DNA of 64,000 nt from Dolichospermum compactum NIES-806 (GTDB lineage: Bacteria; Cyanobacteriota; Cyanobacteriia; Cyanobacteriales; Nostocaceae), in assembly GCF_002368115.1 (NCBI RefSeq), contig NZ_AP018316.1, positions 841,568-905,567 of the forward strand, given 5' to 3'. Positions 9,149 to 18,474 of the stretch are shown piece by piece; the stretch's first letter is position 1; each line of letters opens with the position of its first letter. A program made the position numbers and the translations under genes. Below the pieces are notes generated by a model. It was given only the letters and a program-made list of their open reading frames with translations. It did no database searches and was not told the DNA's origin.

Positions 9149-10264
9149 CTACCTTTGCAAACTGCGAGGATCAAGAGCATCTCTCAAACCATCACCTAAT
9201 ACATTGAATGACAAAACGGTGATAATAATCAGAATTGCCGGCGGTAAAATTAGCCAAGGTTGTAATACCAAAATAGAAGCATTACTAGCTAAAGAAAGCA
9301 TATTTCCCCAAGAAGGATCAGGTTGTTGAATACCTAAACCAATTAAACTTAATACTGCTTCTGCTCCAATAAAACTAGGAATTGTTAAAGTAGCAGAAAT
9401 AATGATGTAAGTTGCAGTTTGTGGTAAAACATGACGAACAATAATATAAATGGGATTACCACCCATTACCTTTGCTGCTTGCACAAATTCGAGTTCTTTG
9501 ATTGATAATACCTGTCCGCGAATTATCCTCGCTAAACCTGCCCAACTAATTACAGAAGTAATCAAAATAATTAATAAAAATCGCTGAGTGCTGGTTAATT
9601 TTGGACTCAAAATCCCTGATAGTGCTACTAATAAATAAATACTCGGAAAGGTCATCAATACTTCTGCTAAACGCATGATGATACTATCAATTATTCCGCC
9701 AAAATAGCCGGAAATACCACCAATAAGCAAAGCCAATGGATAGGTAATGATAATCCCAAAAATACCAATAAACATACTAATGCGACCACCATGCAACAGC
9801 CGACTAAATTGGTCGCGTCCTTGTTCATCTGTTCCCAAAATATTCAATTTTGCGTCACCAATAACCCCAAACAAATGCCAATTTAAAGAAATACCAGGAA
9901 TAATTGTGACTTCCTGCCATTTTGGTGGGAGGGAAATAGTCAAGTTGAATAATTGATATTTAGGTCCAGTCACAAATAATCTTAATGGTGAAGGTTTTGT
10001 CTGGTCTATAATTATTTTTCTTTCCCCGGTTTCTAAGTTAGTATCGCCTTGTGTTGTAGGATATACGTGGGGTCCAATAAACTGCCCTGATTGAGACACC
10101 CAATGAATTTGAGTGGGTGGGAGTAGTGAACCATTGGTTTGTGAATCATAAGGGTTATAAGGAGCGATGAAATCAGCACCAATTACTGCTAAATAGAAAC
10201 ATAAGAGGACAATTGCCCCAGTTCGTGCTAAAGGGTTTTTGTTGAGTCGTTGCCACCAATTCAT
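9149..10264 (-). CDS. ABC transporter permease (DppC-like)
   Basis: A 371-residue inner-membrane permease, partner type to DppB. NKNPLARTGAIVLLCFYLAVIG is the typical N-terminal helix, followed by a long periplasmic insertion (about residues 40-150). GTDEQGRDQFSRLLHGGRISMFIG (about 142-165) is the hallmark DppC/OppC motif. The EAA loop is FVQAAKVMGGNPIYIIVRHVLPQ and the C-terminus ends in LGDGLRDALDPR. It lies on the minus strand, converging with the binding protein, DppB and the ATPase/nuclease pair. I infer that it works with the DppB at 5852 despite the separation. Confidence 0.93.
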   Translation of the reverse strand: MNWWQRLNKNPLARTGAIVLLCFYLAVIGADFIAPYNPYDSQTNGSLLPPTQIHWVSQSGQFIGPHVYPTTQGDTNLETGERKIIIDQTKPSPLRLFVTGPKYQLFNLTISLPPKWQEVTIIPGISLNWHLFGVIGDAKLNILGTDEQGRDQFSRLLHGGRISMFIGIFGIIITYPLALLIGGISGYFGGIIDSIIMRLAEVLMTFPSIYLLVALSGILSPKLTSTQRFLLIILITSVISWAGLARIIRGQVLSIKELEFVQAAKVMGGNPIYIIVRHVLPQTATYIIISATLTIPSFIGAEAVLSLIGLGIQQPDPSWGNMLSLASNASILVLQPWLILPPAILIIITVLSFNVLGDGLRDALDPRSLQR

Positions 10265-10349
10265 AGTTTTTGACGTAAAAGTTAATGTTGATTAATTGTT
10301 GATAAAAGTATATATCAATAGATTAGATAAAAAACCGCAAACCTATTTT

Positions 10350-11501
10350 ATGAATAACCTGCATCACCATCGGTCACAATTTCCCGCTTTAAGTAATAAG
10401 CTTTATTTTAACTACGGAGGACAAGGTCCAATGCCGCAAAGGGCTATGGATGCCATTACCCAATCTCAAGCACATATTCAAAGTATAGGGCCTTTTGGGA
10501 GTGATGCTTATGCTTGGATTGCACCGCAAATACAAGCCAGTCGGGAGGCGATCGCCTCTATACTAAATGTACTATCTGATACAATAACTCTCACTGGTAA
10601 TGTCACAGTCGGTTGTAACATTGCGATGTGGGGCATTGATTGGCAACCCGGTGATCATCTTCTCCTTTCTGACTGTGAACACCCTGGAGTCATTGCCACC
10701 GCCCAAGAAATTGCCCGCAGATTTGCCATAGAGGTTACTACCTGTCCCTTAATGGCTACTTTAAATGAGGGGAATCCCATTAGTATTATTGCTGAAAACC
10801 TCCGTCCCAAAACCCGCTTAGTAGTTTTAAGTCATGTCCTATGGAATACAGGTCAAGTCCTACCCATTTATAAAATTGTACAAGTATGCAAAAGCAATAA
10901 TTCTCTGTTATTGATAGATGCGGCTCAATCAGTGGGCGTTCTCCCTTTGGATTTAACTGCTTTGGGTGTAGATTTTTATGCCTTTACTGGTCACAAATGG
11001 TTATGTGGTCCCGCTGGTGTGGGTGGTTTATATGTGCGTCCTGAAGCCAGGGAAAATCTCTCCCCTACTTTTATTGGCTTAAATGGAGTAATTACTAATA
11101 ATCAAGCCCAACCGACGGGTTGGCAACCAGATGGACGCAGATATGAAGTATCTACTTTACCAACTTCATTGTATATTGGTTTAAAAGAAGCAATTACAAT
11201 TCATGAACAATGGGGAACGGCACAGGAAAGATATGAGCAAATTTGCAAAAATAGTAATTATCTCTGGCAAAAATTAAACTCTTTACCTAATGTTAAATGT
11301 TTAAAAAATTCACCTCCACAAAGTGGATTAGTTTCCTTTCAATTAACTAATCAGCCTAGTTATAAATTAGTGCAATCTCTAGAGTCGGAAAATATTTTAA
11401 CGCGCACAATTGCCAATCCTAATTGCATTCGCATAAGTGTTCATTACTTAAGTTTAGAATTAGAAATTGACAAATTAATAACAGCTATAAAAGGCGACTA
11501 G
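10350..11501 (+). CDS. Class V aminotransferase-fold L-cysteine/cystine lyase
   Basis: A PLP enzyme of fold type I, 383 residues from the ATG at 10350 (the frame is open from 10296 but homology starts at MNNLHHHRSQFPAL). From memory it closely follows Synechocystis C-DES cystine lyase: YFNYGGQGPMP near the start, TGNVTVGCNIAMWGIDW, DCEHPGVIA, LIDAAQSVGVLPLD (PLP Asp), and the Schiff-base lysine in YAFTGHKWLCGPAGVGG. C-DES breaks cystine to release cysteine persulfide for Fe-S assembly. An aminotransferase or NifS-like role cannot be excluded. The stop codon lies within the start of the interspersed repeat at 11492. Confidence 0.88.
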   Translation: MNNLHHHRSQFPALSNKLYFNYGGQGPMPQRAMDAITQSQAHIQSIGPFGSDAYAWIAPQIQASREAIASILNVLSDTITLTGNVTVGCNIAMWGIDWQPGDHLLLSDCEHPGVIATAQEIARRFAIEVTTCPLMATLNEGNPISIIAENLRPKTRLVVLSHVLWNTGQVLPIYKIVQVCKSNNSLLLIDAAQSVGVLPLDLTALGVDFYAFTGHKWLCGPAGVGGLYVRPEARENLSPTFIGLNGVITNNQAQPTGWQPDGRRYEVSTLPTSLYIGLKEAITIHEQWGTAQERYEQICKNSNYLWQKLNSLPNVKCLKNSPPQSGLVSFQLTNQPSYKLVQSLESENILTRTIANPNCIRISVHYLSLELEIDKLITAIKGD

Positions 11502-11599
11502 AAGTCGCAGCTAAACAGACAAAACCTACCTGCGTGGGTTAAATTAGATTAGTCCGCGACGGCGGACTTCGCTTGTGTAGTAGTGATTTCCAATCGCCT
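11492..11599. repeat. 108-bp interspersed inverted-repeat element
   Basis: The ends AGGCGA and TCGCCT are inverted. Inside are AGAAGTCGC, a CCTGCGTGGGTT segment and the hairpin GTCCGCGACGGCGGAC. The layout matches a repeat I know to be common between genes in Nostoc/Anabaena genomes. Its left end supplies the last codons (GD, stop) of the cystine lyase gene. Confidence 0.75.
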
Positions 11600-11627
11600 A
11601 ATACTATTCTTCACCTTGTTTTAAATC

Positions 11628-12713
11628 ATGAAACGACCAACTATATACATAGCAATCACAAATCACGGTTTTGGTCATGCTACCCGCACAGCTTCCATCG
11701 CTAACACCATCCAAAAATTATATCCTGAAGTATTATTAATTCTAGTCACCACTGCACCTCGCTGGTTACTGGAATCTTATATAGAAGGTGATTTTATTTT
11801 ACGTCAACGGGCGTTTGATTTAGGTGTGATTCAAGCTGATAGTTTGACAATGGATAAACCAGCAACTTTAGCAAAACTGCGAGAAATTCAAAAAAATTAC
11901 CACTCCTTAATTGCTTCAGAAGTTAACTTTATTCGTCAAAATCGTGTTGATTTAATTTTAGCAGATATTCCTTTTCTGTCGGCTGGATTTGCTGAAGCTA
12001 CGAATATTCCTTGCTGGATGATTAGTAACTTTGGTTGGGATTTTATCTATCGAGATTGGGGGGGAGAATTTACGGAAATGGCTGATTGGATTAGTGATTG
12101 GTATGGAAAATGCGATCGCCTATTTCGTCTTCCTTTCCATGAACCTATGTCAGCATTTACTAACATTACAGATGTAGGTTTAACTGGTGGTTCTCCCCAT
12201 TTTACTATTGATGAATTACGGACTAATTGGGGAATAACCACATCCTTAGAAAAAACTATCTTAATGACATTTGGCGGCTTAGGTTTGCAAGAAATTCCTT
12301 ATACTAATATCAGCAAATTTTCCGACTGGCAATTTATCACTTTCGATGCCTCAGCCCCAGATTTACCTAACTTAATTAAAGTTACAAATCGTCAATACCG
12401 TCCTGTAGATTTTATGCCGATTTGCAGAAGAATCATCTCTAAACCTGGATATGGGACATTTTCAGAAGCTACCCGTCTAGAAATACCAGTTGTCACTATT
12501 CCCCGTGATGATTTTGCCGAAGCAGCTTTTATGTTAGCCGGAATTGCTAACTACAACCACCATCAACTTCTTACAGCACCAGAATTTTTTCAAGGAGATT
12601 GGGATTTTCTTTATCAGTTACCCCAAACACCAAAGCAACCTAACATTGTCACTAAAGATGGGAATGAAACAATAGCCAAAGCTGTGATAGATTATTTAGA
12701 GACAAATATATAA
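11628..12713 (+). CDS. Glycosyltransferase-like protein (GT-B, arabinokinase N-domain-like)
   Basis: A 361-residue protein with a GT-B type fold. The N-terminus YIAITNHGFGHATRTASIANTI is the nucleotide-sugar transferase opening also seen in the N-terminal domain of plant L-arabinokinase. The C-terminal half has ILMTFGGLGL and the donor-site region CRRIISKPGYGTFSEATRLEIPVVTIPRDDFAE. No membrane segment. Sugar donor and acceptor are unknown. YjbQ follows after 17 bp on the same strand, so co-transcription is likely. Confidence 0.8.
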   Translation: MKRPTIYIAITNHGFGHATRTASIANTIQKLYPEVLLILVTTAPRWLLESYIEGDFILRQRAFDLGVIQADSLTMDKPATLAKLREIQKNYHSLIASEVNFIRQNRVDLILADIPFLSAGFAEATNIPCWMISNFGWDFIYRDWGGEFTEMADWISDWYGKCDRLFRLPFHEPMSAFTNITDVGLTGGSPHFTIDELRTNWGITTSLEKTILMTFGGLGLQEIPYTNISKFSDWQFITFDASAPDLPNLIKVTNRQYRPVDFMPICRRIISKPGYGTFSEATRLEIPVVTIPRDDFAEAAFMLAGIANYNHHQLLTAPEFFQGDWDFLYQLPQTPKQPNIVTKDGNETIAKAVIDYLETNI

Positions 12714-12730
12714 ACTAATCTAAACTAGCC

Positions 12731-13144
12731 ATGACCCACTACCAAAAACTATTAAGAGTTCCCACCAATGGAAAATCATTTCACAATATTACCGCCAAAA
12801 TTGAAGCTATTGTTGCCGAGTCTGGTATAGAAACTGGGCTTTGTAGTTTATTTTTACGTCACACCTCAGCTAGTTTAGTAATTCAAGAAAATGCTGATCC
12901 TGATGTATTAGTTGATTTAGCTAATTTCATGGCAAAAATAGTCCCAGAAGGAAACCATTACATTCATGATGCTGAAGGACCCGACGATATGCCAGGACAT
13001 ATCCGCACAGTTTTAACCCATACCTCCGAACAAATACCCATTAATCGTGGTCATTTGGTATTAGGAACATGGCAAGGAATCTATGTTTGGGAACATCGTC
13101 AACATAATAATATAAGAGAGTTAGTAGTTCATATTTCTGGATAG
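12731..13144 (+). CDS. YjbQ family protein (UPF0047, thiamine-phosphate synthase-like activity)
   Basis: A 137-residue single-domain protein matching the YjbQ/UPF0047 family in length and motifs: FHNITAKIEAIV near the start, CSLFLRHTSASLVIQENADPDV (about 37-58), EGNHYIHDAEGPDDMPGHIRTVL (about 75-97), and GTWQGIYVWEHR at the end. The His/Asp/Glu-rich trimeric site is intact. Members complement E. coli thiamine-phosphate synthase mutants weakly; the physiological role is unsettled. It sits 17 bp behind the glycosyltransferase gene. Confidence 0.93.
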   Translation: MTHYQKLLRVPTNGKSFHNITAKIEAIVAESGIETGLCSLFLRHTSASLVIQENADPDVLVDLANFMAKIVPEGNHYIHDAEGPDDMPGHIRTVLTHTSEQIPINRGHLVLGTWQGIYVWEHRQHNNIRELVVHISG

Positions 13145-13174
13145 GATAATTAGTAATTGGTAATTCTCCTTGGA

Positions 13175-13270
13175 TCAATAATTTACCTTTCGTTCTGATT
13201 GTAAAGCTGCCTCTACTTTCTGGTACTCTTGGATTAACTGAGGTTTTAATAAATCAGTAGAAAATCGCAT
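13175..13270 (-). CDS. Possible 31-residue small protein
   Basis: An ATG at 13270 after a GGCAGGA ribosome-like site opens a 31-codon frame beginning MRFSTDLLKPQLIQEYQKVE and ending in SERKVNY. It is helical, charged and without a membrane segment. It could be a genuine small protein or the surviving N-terminus of a longer gene. There is no independent support. Confidence 0.25.
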   Translation of the reverse strand: MRFSTDLLKPQLIQEYQKVEAALQSERKVNY

Positions 13271-13361
13271 ATTATTTGATTCCTGCCGAATAAAAAATTT
13301 TATTTAAGATTTGTATTTACTTGATAAATAAACTAATTTCATGAGAAATATTACAGTAAAC

Positions 13362-14054
13362 TTATTCAATTCCAGTCGAGCCAAACCGATAACCTTTACC
13401 ATAAACAGTATGAATCATTGGTGTTTCACCCACTCCTTCTACCTTGCGACGCAACAGACGAATTAAAGCCGCAATCACATTACTATTAGGTTGTTCCTCA
13501 TTTTGCCATAAATGCTGCAAAATTTGAGGATGAGTCAGTAATTGTCCTGAATTTTCCATAAAGTATTGTAACAACTGACTTTCTTTTTGAGAGAGTTCTA
13601 TGATTCTTCCGTGACGATAAGCTATTTGATTTTCTATATCAAGTTCCAAATCGGCTACAACTAACTTTCCTTTTGTACTAGTATAAAATTCTGTACCACT
13701 ACGACGTAACAAAGCCCGGACTCTTGCCAGTAATTCCCGTAATTCAAAAGGTTTGACTAAATAATCATCAGCACCCGCGTCCAAACCTTGCACTCTGTCG
13801 TCTAAAGTATCTTTTGCCGTTAGAAATAGCACAGGAACTATTTTCCCTTGCCGACGTAATTCCTGACAAATCTCTAACCCCGTTTTTCCCGGTAACATCC
13901 AGTCTAAAATCAGTAAATCATAACTGCCTATTGCCGCTAAATTACTGCCACTTATTCCATCATCAGTAGCATCAACACTGTAACCTTCACGAGTTAACAG
14001 ACGACTTAAAGGGTCAGTCAGTTCGACTTCATCATCAACCAATAAAATTTTCAT
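13362..14054 (-). CDS. OmpR-family response regulator (RppA-like)
   Basis: A two-component DNA-binding regulator of 230 residues from the ATG at 14054, where MKILLVDDEVELTDPL begins the receiver domain; the frame is open to 14108 but that is non-homologous. Receiver: DDE at 7-9, phospho-acceptor Asp in LLILDWMLPGKTG (~51), Lys in DDYLVKPFELREL (~101). C-terminal winged helix: IELSQKESQLLQYFMENSG, then IHTVYGKGYRFG. The N-terminus resembles RppA of cyanobacteria. No histidine kinase gene adjoins it. It is divergent from hisG with 75 bp between start codons, so the promoters may overlap. Confidence 0.9.
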   Translation of the reverse strand: MKILLVDDEVELTDPLSRLLTREGYSVDATDDGISGSNLAAIGSYDLLILDWMLPGKTGLEICQELRRQGKIVPVLFLTAKDTLDDRVQGLDAGADDYLVKPFELRELLARVRALLRRSGTEFYTSTKGKLVVADLELDIENQIAYRHGRIIELSQKESQLLQYFMENSGQLLTHPQILQHLWQNEEQPNSNVIAALIRLLRRKVEGVGETPMIHTVYGKGYRFGSTGIE

Positions 14055-14129
14055 TATGTTAGTAGTGAGCAATATAGATATATTCTCAATATAGTGAACT
14101 GCAAACACATCAAGAATACCAAAAAAAGA

Positions 14130-14774
14130 ATGTTAACTGTTGCAATACCAAAAGGGGAACTACTTAAACCTAGTCTCCGCATATTACAATCTGTAGGATT
14201 AGATTTTAGTGCTTTTTTAGAATCAGGCAACCGCCAATTGCAAATTCCTGATGCCAGTGGACAAGCAAAAGCGTTGTTAGTCCGAGCGCAAGATGTACCT
14301 GTTTATGTAGAATATGGTCAAGCACAATTGGGAATTGTCGGCTACGATGTCCTTAGAGAAAAACAGCCTCAAGTTGCCCAATTAGTAGATTTAAAATTTG
14401 GATATTGTCGGATGTCTGTGGCTGTAAAAGCTACCAGTTCCTACAAATCTCCTTTAGATTTACCTGCTCATGGTCGAGTTGCTTCTAAATATGTAAATTG
14501 TGCGCGAGAATATTTCCAAGGTTTGGATTTACCAATAGAAATTGTCCCCTTATACGGTTCTGTGGAATTAGGTCCAATTACCGGAATGTCAGAAGCAATT
14601 GTTGATATAGTTTCCACAGGAAAGACTTTAAAAGAAAATGGTTTAATTGAAATTGCGACTTTGTATGAAAGTACAGCCCGCTTAATTGTTCACCCTTTAA
14701 GTTATCGGTTGAATACAGGTAATTTACATCAATTAATCGAACAAATGCGGTCAGAACTTCTCACCGCAGTTTAA
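14130..14774 (+). CDS. hisG: ATP phosphoribosyltransferase, short form
   Basis: The first enzyme of histidine biosynthesis, joining ATP and PRPP. It has 214 residues from the ATG at 14130 (MLTVAIPKGELLKPSLRI), the length of the short HisGs form that needs HisZ as regulatory subunit; HisZ is not in this window. Motifs: RAQDVPVYVEYGQAQLGIVGYD (~57-78), RVASKYVNCAREYF, and the PRPP-binding region EAIVDIVSTGKTLKENGL (~151-168). Upstream codons from 14094 are open but lie in the divergent promoter region. Confidence 0.95.
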   Translation: MLTVAIPKGELLKPSLRILQSVGLDFSAFLESGNRQLQIPDASGQAKALLVRAQDVPVYVEYGQAQLGIVGYDVLREKQPQVAQLVDLKFGYCRMSVAVKATSSYKSPLDLPAHGRVASKYVNCAREYFQGLDLPIEIVPLYGSVELGPITGMSEAIVDIVSTGKTLKENGLIEIATLYESTARLIVHPLSYRLNTGNLHQLIEQMRSELLTAV

Positions 14775-14806
14775 TTGAATAAAGAGCAATTTAGTGTAAA
14801 AAAATT

Positions 14807-14904
14807 GTAGGTTGGTTTGTTCGCGTTAGCGTTGCGGAGCAATAGAATGAAACCCAACATTTTCCAGATTTTGTTGGATTTTCCAAAGCCTCAAGCCAAC
14901 CTAC
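14807..14904. repeat. GTAGGTTGG...CCAACCTAC interspersed repeat
   Basis: Inverted ends GTAGGTTGG and CCAACCTAC enclose about 80 bp that includes AAACCCAACATTTT...TGTTGG. Related copies or halves are at 6879, 27857, 46016 and 48173. It lies between the convergent hisG and ccsB genes and could fold as a terminator-like hairpin. Confidence 0.7.
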
Positions 14905-14908
14905 ATAA

Positions 14909-16300
14909 CTATTCACTTTTTTCTGTTTTATTGAGAGAACTAATTTGCTCTAAAATTGACAAAATTTCTTGTTCAAATGCAACTTGAGCGCGGTTAGTTT
15001 TTCCCCCAATATACAAAGTTTTGCCTTTTTGTAAAGCCCAAATTTGAGAATGGGAAAAATAACTCATAACTACACCTAACATCAACAAACCAAAACCTGT
15101 ATAAACAATAGGAATACCAGGATCAAATTTGATTTGTAAACCCGTGCTACCCATGATATCAAGAATTTGTAAATTTACCCCATTTACAGGGATAGACATT
15201 CCGGCACGCACAGTATTAATTAATTTACCTTGGGCATCATAAATCAATACCATACCTTGTAAATCTTTGGCTAATAGGGAAACACCTTCACTTAAATCAG
15301 GTTTAGTCGGAATCCAAGTTCCCCAAATTCTCCCTCTACCTTTGGTGTCTAATTGTACCATTGGTAATTGAAAAATTGGACTTTTATTTAATCTCACCCG
15401 AACATTAGAAATTCCCCAATCTGTTTGATAGAAAACGACACCATGATAACGGAGAGGTTTGTTAACATAAATTTTCTCATGGTTAACTTCTTGACCATCA
15501 TTATTCAACACAGACATATCTGAATAAAATTGGTTAATTCCCCCCGTTGGTGTGTAATCAATCCAAAAGCGATTGATACGCACAGACCAATCTTTTAACA
15601 CATCTTGAGAAGACCAAGCACCAGCATCAACAATATTTTTTACCTGGAATGTATCGCCGCTAGTAATCATTTCTTGAGCCATGAATCCCGTCATTGCTCC
15701 CCAAATTCCTCCCAGCAAAATGGCAACAATACCAATGTGAACAATGATCGGACCAATGCGCCCAACTATACCTTTACGAGCGTAGAGAATATCATCTTTT
15801 TCTTGACTTGTTTCTTGAAATATTCGATAACTTTTTTGCTGCAAAATTGGCGTAACTGATGACAAACAAACACCCTCTAATTCAGCACTCAAAGCTAACT
15901 TTGTAAAGTTGCGAGGTTCTTCGTAATATTTCCACTTTTGAGCAGCTTTGAGGGCTGGTAATTGCCGAGTAAAGGTACAAGCTGTTAAACTAGTTCCAAA
16001 TAAAACTAATAAACTCAAAAACCACCAAGTTCTATATACATGATCTAATCCAACTACTTGAATAACTTTCCAAGAAAGAAAACCAAATAAAGCAGGATGT
16101 TCTGGATAATTAGATTGGTAAAAATCAGGCAATTGTCCCTGTTCAATTACTGTACCACTAACACTAAATAAGGCAATAACCAGTAATAGGATAATTGCCA
16201 ACCGTAAATCAGTTAATACAGGTAAAATTTGCCGACGGATAAATCGTCCAGGGATTAACCACCAACTTAATTCTGTGGATGTTGTCTGATCTGAAGTCAT
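14909..16300 (-). CDS. ccsB: Cytochrome c biogenesis protein CcsB/Ccs1 (ResB-like)
   Basis: A System II cytochrome c maturation protein that, with CcsA, delivers heme and ligates it to apocytochromes on the lumenal side. 463 residues. The N-terminal membrane part includes LTDLRLAIILLLVIALFSVSGTVIEQG (about 30-56) and further helices to about 200. A large soluble loop (~220-400) follows, then a final helix near 395-415 (VYTGFGLLMLGVVMSYF). ResB motifs RLAI and GTVIEQ are visible. It is 3 bp from the ccdA stop region and follows ccdA, so a ccdA-ccsB operon is clear. Confidence 0.94.
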   Translation of the reverse strand: MTSDQTTSTELSWWLIPGRFIRRQILPVLTDLRLAIILLLVIALFSVSGTVIEQGQLPDFYQSNYPEHPALFGFLSWKVIQVVGLDHVYRTWWFLSLLVLFGTSLTACTFTRQLPALKAAQKWKYYEEPRNFTKLALSAELEGVCLSSVTPILQQKSYRIFQETSQEKDDILYARKGIVGRIGPIIVHIGIVAILLGGIWGAMTGFMAQEMITSGDTFQVKNIVDAGAWSSQDVLKDWSVRINRFWIDYTPTGGINQFYSDMSVLNNDGQEVNHEKIYVNKPLRYHGVVFYQTDWGISNVRVRLNKSPIFQLPMVQLDTKGRGRIWGTWIPTKPDLSEGVSLLAKDLQGMVLIYDAQGKLINTVRAGMSIPVNGVNLQILDIMGSTGLQIKFDPGIPIVYTGFGLLMLGVVMSYFSHSQIWALQKGKTLYIGGKTNRAQVAFEQEILSILEQISSLNKTEKSE

Positions 16301-16303
16301 TGC

Positions 16304-17044
16304 TTAGAAACTACCAATAGGAATGCGAGAAAGTAAAGAAAAAACACCAAAGCCTACTAATAACCCACCACTAACAGGATTGATCCAACCAGACCAACGG
16401 CGCAATTCTAATAAGTTTTTAATTGCAGCAGTAAATGTACCTGCTAGAATTAATGGAGTTACATATCCGGCTGTGTAAGAAAGTAGTAAAACAGCACCTA
16501 AAACTAAATCTTGAGTATTAGCAACCCAACCTAATAAACTAGCTAAAACTGGTGTGCTACAAGGGGAAGCGACTAACCCAAATGTTAAACCAATCAAGTA
16601 TGAACGTACTCCGGCAGGTAAATCTTGAGAAATCCAATTTGTTTCATTCAAAGAAGGAAATTGTATGGGTAATGCTTCTAATAAGTTTAGTCCCATAATA
16701 ATAGCGATAATGCTGACAATAATCGGTAAACCAATTCCTATCTGTCCATAGACTTTACCAACTAAACCTGCTACAATTCCCATCCCTGCTAATGTAGTTG
16801 CTAATCCCAGCGCAAACCAAGTTGATTGGGCTACTGCTTGCAAACGACTTTTCGCTTCATAGCCACCAATATAGCCAATGGTAATGGGCAGCATAGACAG
16901 CATACAGGGCGTGAGGCTGGTCAGCAAGCCAGCCAGAAAAATAATGCCAATGCTGACGAAACTCAAGTGGGTGAGTTGGTTCGCAACAAGGGTGTTGGCA
17001 AATTGTTCAAGTTCATAAATGCGTGTTTCCAGAGTTTCTAGCAT
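16304..17044 (-). CDS. ccdA: Cytochrome c biogenesis protein CcdA
   Basis: A thylakoid/plasma membrane thiol-disulfide transporter that passes reducing equivalents across the membrane to keep apocytochrome c thiols reduced. 246 residues, six membrane helices. The two redox Cys motifs are present: LLTSLTPCMLSMLPITIGYIGG (about 40-61) and VASPCSTPVLASLLGWV (about 157-173). It is first in the ccdA-ccsB operon (4-nt spacing), a standard System II arrangement. Confidence 0.95.
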   Translation of the reverse strand: MLETLETRIYELEQFANTLVANQLTHLSFVSIGIIFLAGLLTSLTPCMLSMLPITIGYIGGYEAKSRLQAVAQSTWFALGLATTLAGMGIVAGLVGKVYGQIGIGLPIIVSIIAIIMGLNLLEALPIQFPSLNETNWISQDLPAGVRSYLIGLTFGLVASPCSTPVLASLLGWVANTQDLVLGAVLLLSYTAGYVTPLILAGTFTAAIKNLLELRRWSGWINPVSGGLLVGFGVFSLLSRIPIGSF

Positions 17045-17284
17045 GGGTATATTTACGTGATAAATGCTTACTCTGCTTGAATTTTAACGTATTTTGGGTG
17101 ATGAAGTCATAAAAGTAAGTATCATACTGCAAAGTATACTTCCGGATTTTTGTGAAAAATTAATGAATTTATAGTAAAGATTACCCGAAATTGGATTAAT
17201 TTTTCTGACAGTTGCCTTAATGGCACATTATCATCAAATACACATTTAAAATCAAAAAGACTCATTCAGAAGGAATCTACCACC

Positions 17285-17716
17285 ATGACTCGCAAAGCCA
17301 ACAAAGTCTTACAACAATCTGGAGTTATTCCCTATCGAATCAACGACGGAAAAGTTGAAGTTTTATTGATTACCACTCGTAGCCGTCAAGGTTGGGTAAT
17401 TCCTAAAGGGGGACTTTGTAAAGGTATGAGTCCCCATGATTCAGCAGCTAAAGAGGCATGGGAAGAAGCAGGAGTTGTCGGTAGAGTCACAACTGAAGAG
17501 TTAGGTAATTATAAATATCGAAAACGCGGGAATACCTATCAAGTAAATTTATTTTTACTACCTGTAGAAATAATCTTAGAAGATTGGCCAGAAGCTACCG
17601 CCAGAGAAAGAAAATGGTTAGAGGTTAATCAAGCCGCCGAATTAGTTAAGGAAACTTCACTCAAAAAAATTATTCAAAATTCATGGAAAATAGATCAATA
17701 TATGACCAATATTTAA
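17285..17716 (+). CDS. NUDIX hydrolase
   Basis: A 143-residue NUDIX pyrophosphohydrolase. The Nudix box begins GGLCKGMSPHDSAAKEAWEE and continues AGVVG (about residues 42-66), with the E-x-x-E-E metal-binding glutamates in place. Upstream are SGVIPYRINDGKVEVLLITT and GWVIPKG, as in the DIPP/MutT-like subgroup acting on diphosphoinositol or dinucleoside polyphosphates. Substrate not resolvable. The start has an upstream GAAGGAATCTACCACC ribosome site. It is divergent from ccdA with a 240-bp gap that contains an AAGTATACTT palindrome near 17134. Confidence 0.92.
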   Translation: MTRKANKVLQQSGVIPYRINDGKVEVLLITTRSRQGWVIPKGGLCKGMSPHDSAAKEAWEEAGVVGRVTTEELGNYKYRKRGNTYQVNLFLLPVEIILEDWPEATARERKWLEVNQAAELVKETSLKKIIQNSWKIDQYMTNI

Positions 17717-17792
17717 TATTCGCAATATTAGCTAGGGTGGGCATTAATCCAAGATATCCAGGTTCTTGTGGATATTCCCCACTCTACATTAG

Positions 17793-18287
17793 TTAAATCA
17801 TCTCAAAAGCTAAATTATGACTTTTGAGAAAATTATGAGTAAAATGATCTACTACATTTGTATCACTCAATTCTAAATTGTAAAAATCTACAAACTCATG
17901 ATCAAAATATGGTCCTGCGTGCCAAGTTCCCACACTTAATTTAATAAAACAATTTCCTGGAATCCGAAAAGCCGCAATTTTTGATAATACAGGTTCATTC
18001 ATATTATTATTAGGTGGACAAACTGCCATTAACCAGTCTTTACCATCCAAAGAACCTAAACATTGAGTACATTTGATATGACGAGTAATTTGGTGAAATT
18101 TCCGTCCTTTTTTTTGCAATCGCATAATATAAAAACGGGGAATACCATTTTGTAAGTTTAACTGTGCATCTTCTTGATCAAAATTTTTCCCATCTTTACT
18201 TGCGTATATTACCTGTCCATAAGGTTGAAAATTTTCTGGTGTAATCAATTGAGATGGCAGTTCTTGTATTCTTGATAATGCACTCAT
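17793..18287 (-). CDS. Ureidoglycolate lyase (AllA)-family protein
   Basis: 164 residues from the ATG at 18287 (MSALSRIQELPSQLITPENF). A longer frame starts from a GTG at 18326, but that stretch falls in a repeat-like sequence (GCGGAATGTGGG) also found at 33196. Family features: ITPENFQPYGQVI near the start, RHIKCTQCLGSLDGKDWLMAV (cupin core), IPGNCFIKLSVGTWHAGPYF (metal His) and FVDFYNLEL. AllA cleaves ureidoglycolate in allantoin degradation. In cyanobacteria lone homologues may act on other substrates, and no other purine-catabolism gene is nearby. Confidence 0.8.
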   Translation of the reverse strand: MSALSRIQELPSQLITPENFQPYGQVIYASKDGKNFDQEDAQLNLQNGIPRFYIMRLQKKGRKFHQITRHIKCTQCLGSLDGKDWLMAVCPPNNNMNEPVLSKIAAFRIPGNCFIKLSVGTWHAGPYFDHEFVDFYNLELSDTNVVDHFTHNFLKSHNLAFEMI

Positions 18288-18375
18288 AACTTCTTTACTT
18301 GATAGTTTACATCCCACATTCCGCACTTCATTTTGTAATACACCAAGATTACCATTATAGGGCTAATAATAGTCA

Positions 18376-18414
18376 GATAGCGATTCCTACGGAGCGCTTC
18401 GCTATCGCAAAGCT
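18376..18414. repeat. GATAGCGAAGCGC-type interspersed repeat
   Basis: TAGCGATTCCTACGGAGCGC followed by TTCGCTATCGCAAAGCTA, a hairpin-forming repeat common in cyanobacterial intergenic DNA. A related copy is at 33294-33336 inside a reading frame. It lies between psaK and the AllA-like gene. Confidence 0.65.
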
Positions 18415-18420
18415 AAATTA

Positions 18421-18455
18421 TAAAAAAGGGAGAAGAAAAATATATTTCTCTCCCT
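18421..18455 (-). terminator. Intrinsic terminator of psaK
   Basis: On the minus strand AGGGAGA pairs with TCTCCCT around a loop of about 15 nt and is followed directly by a T6 run. It begins about 20 nt after the psaK stop, the expected position for a strong rho-independent terminator of a highly expressed photosystem gene. Confidence 0.75.
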
Positions 18456-18474
18456 AATTTTTAATCAGCAGAAC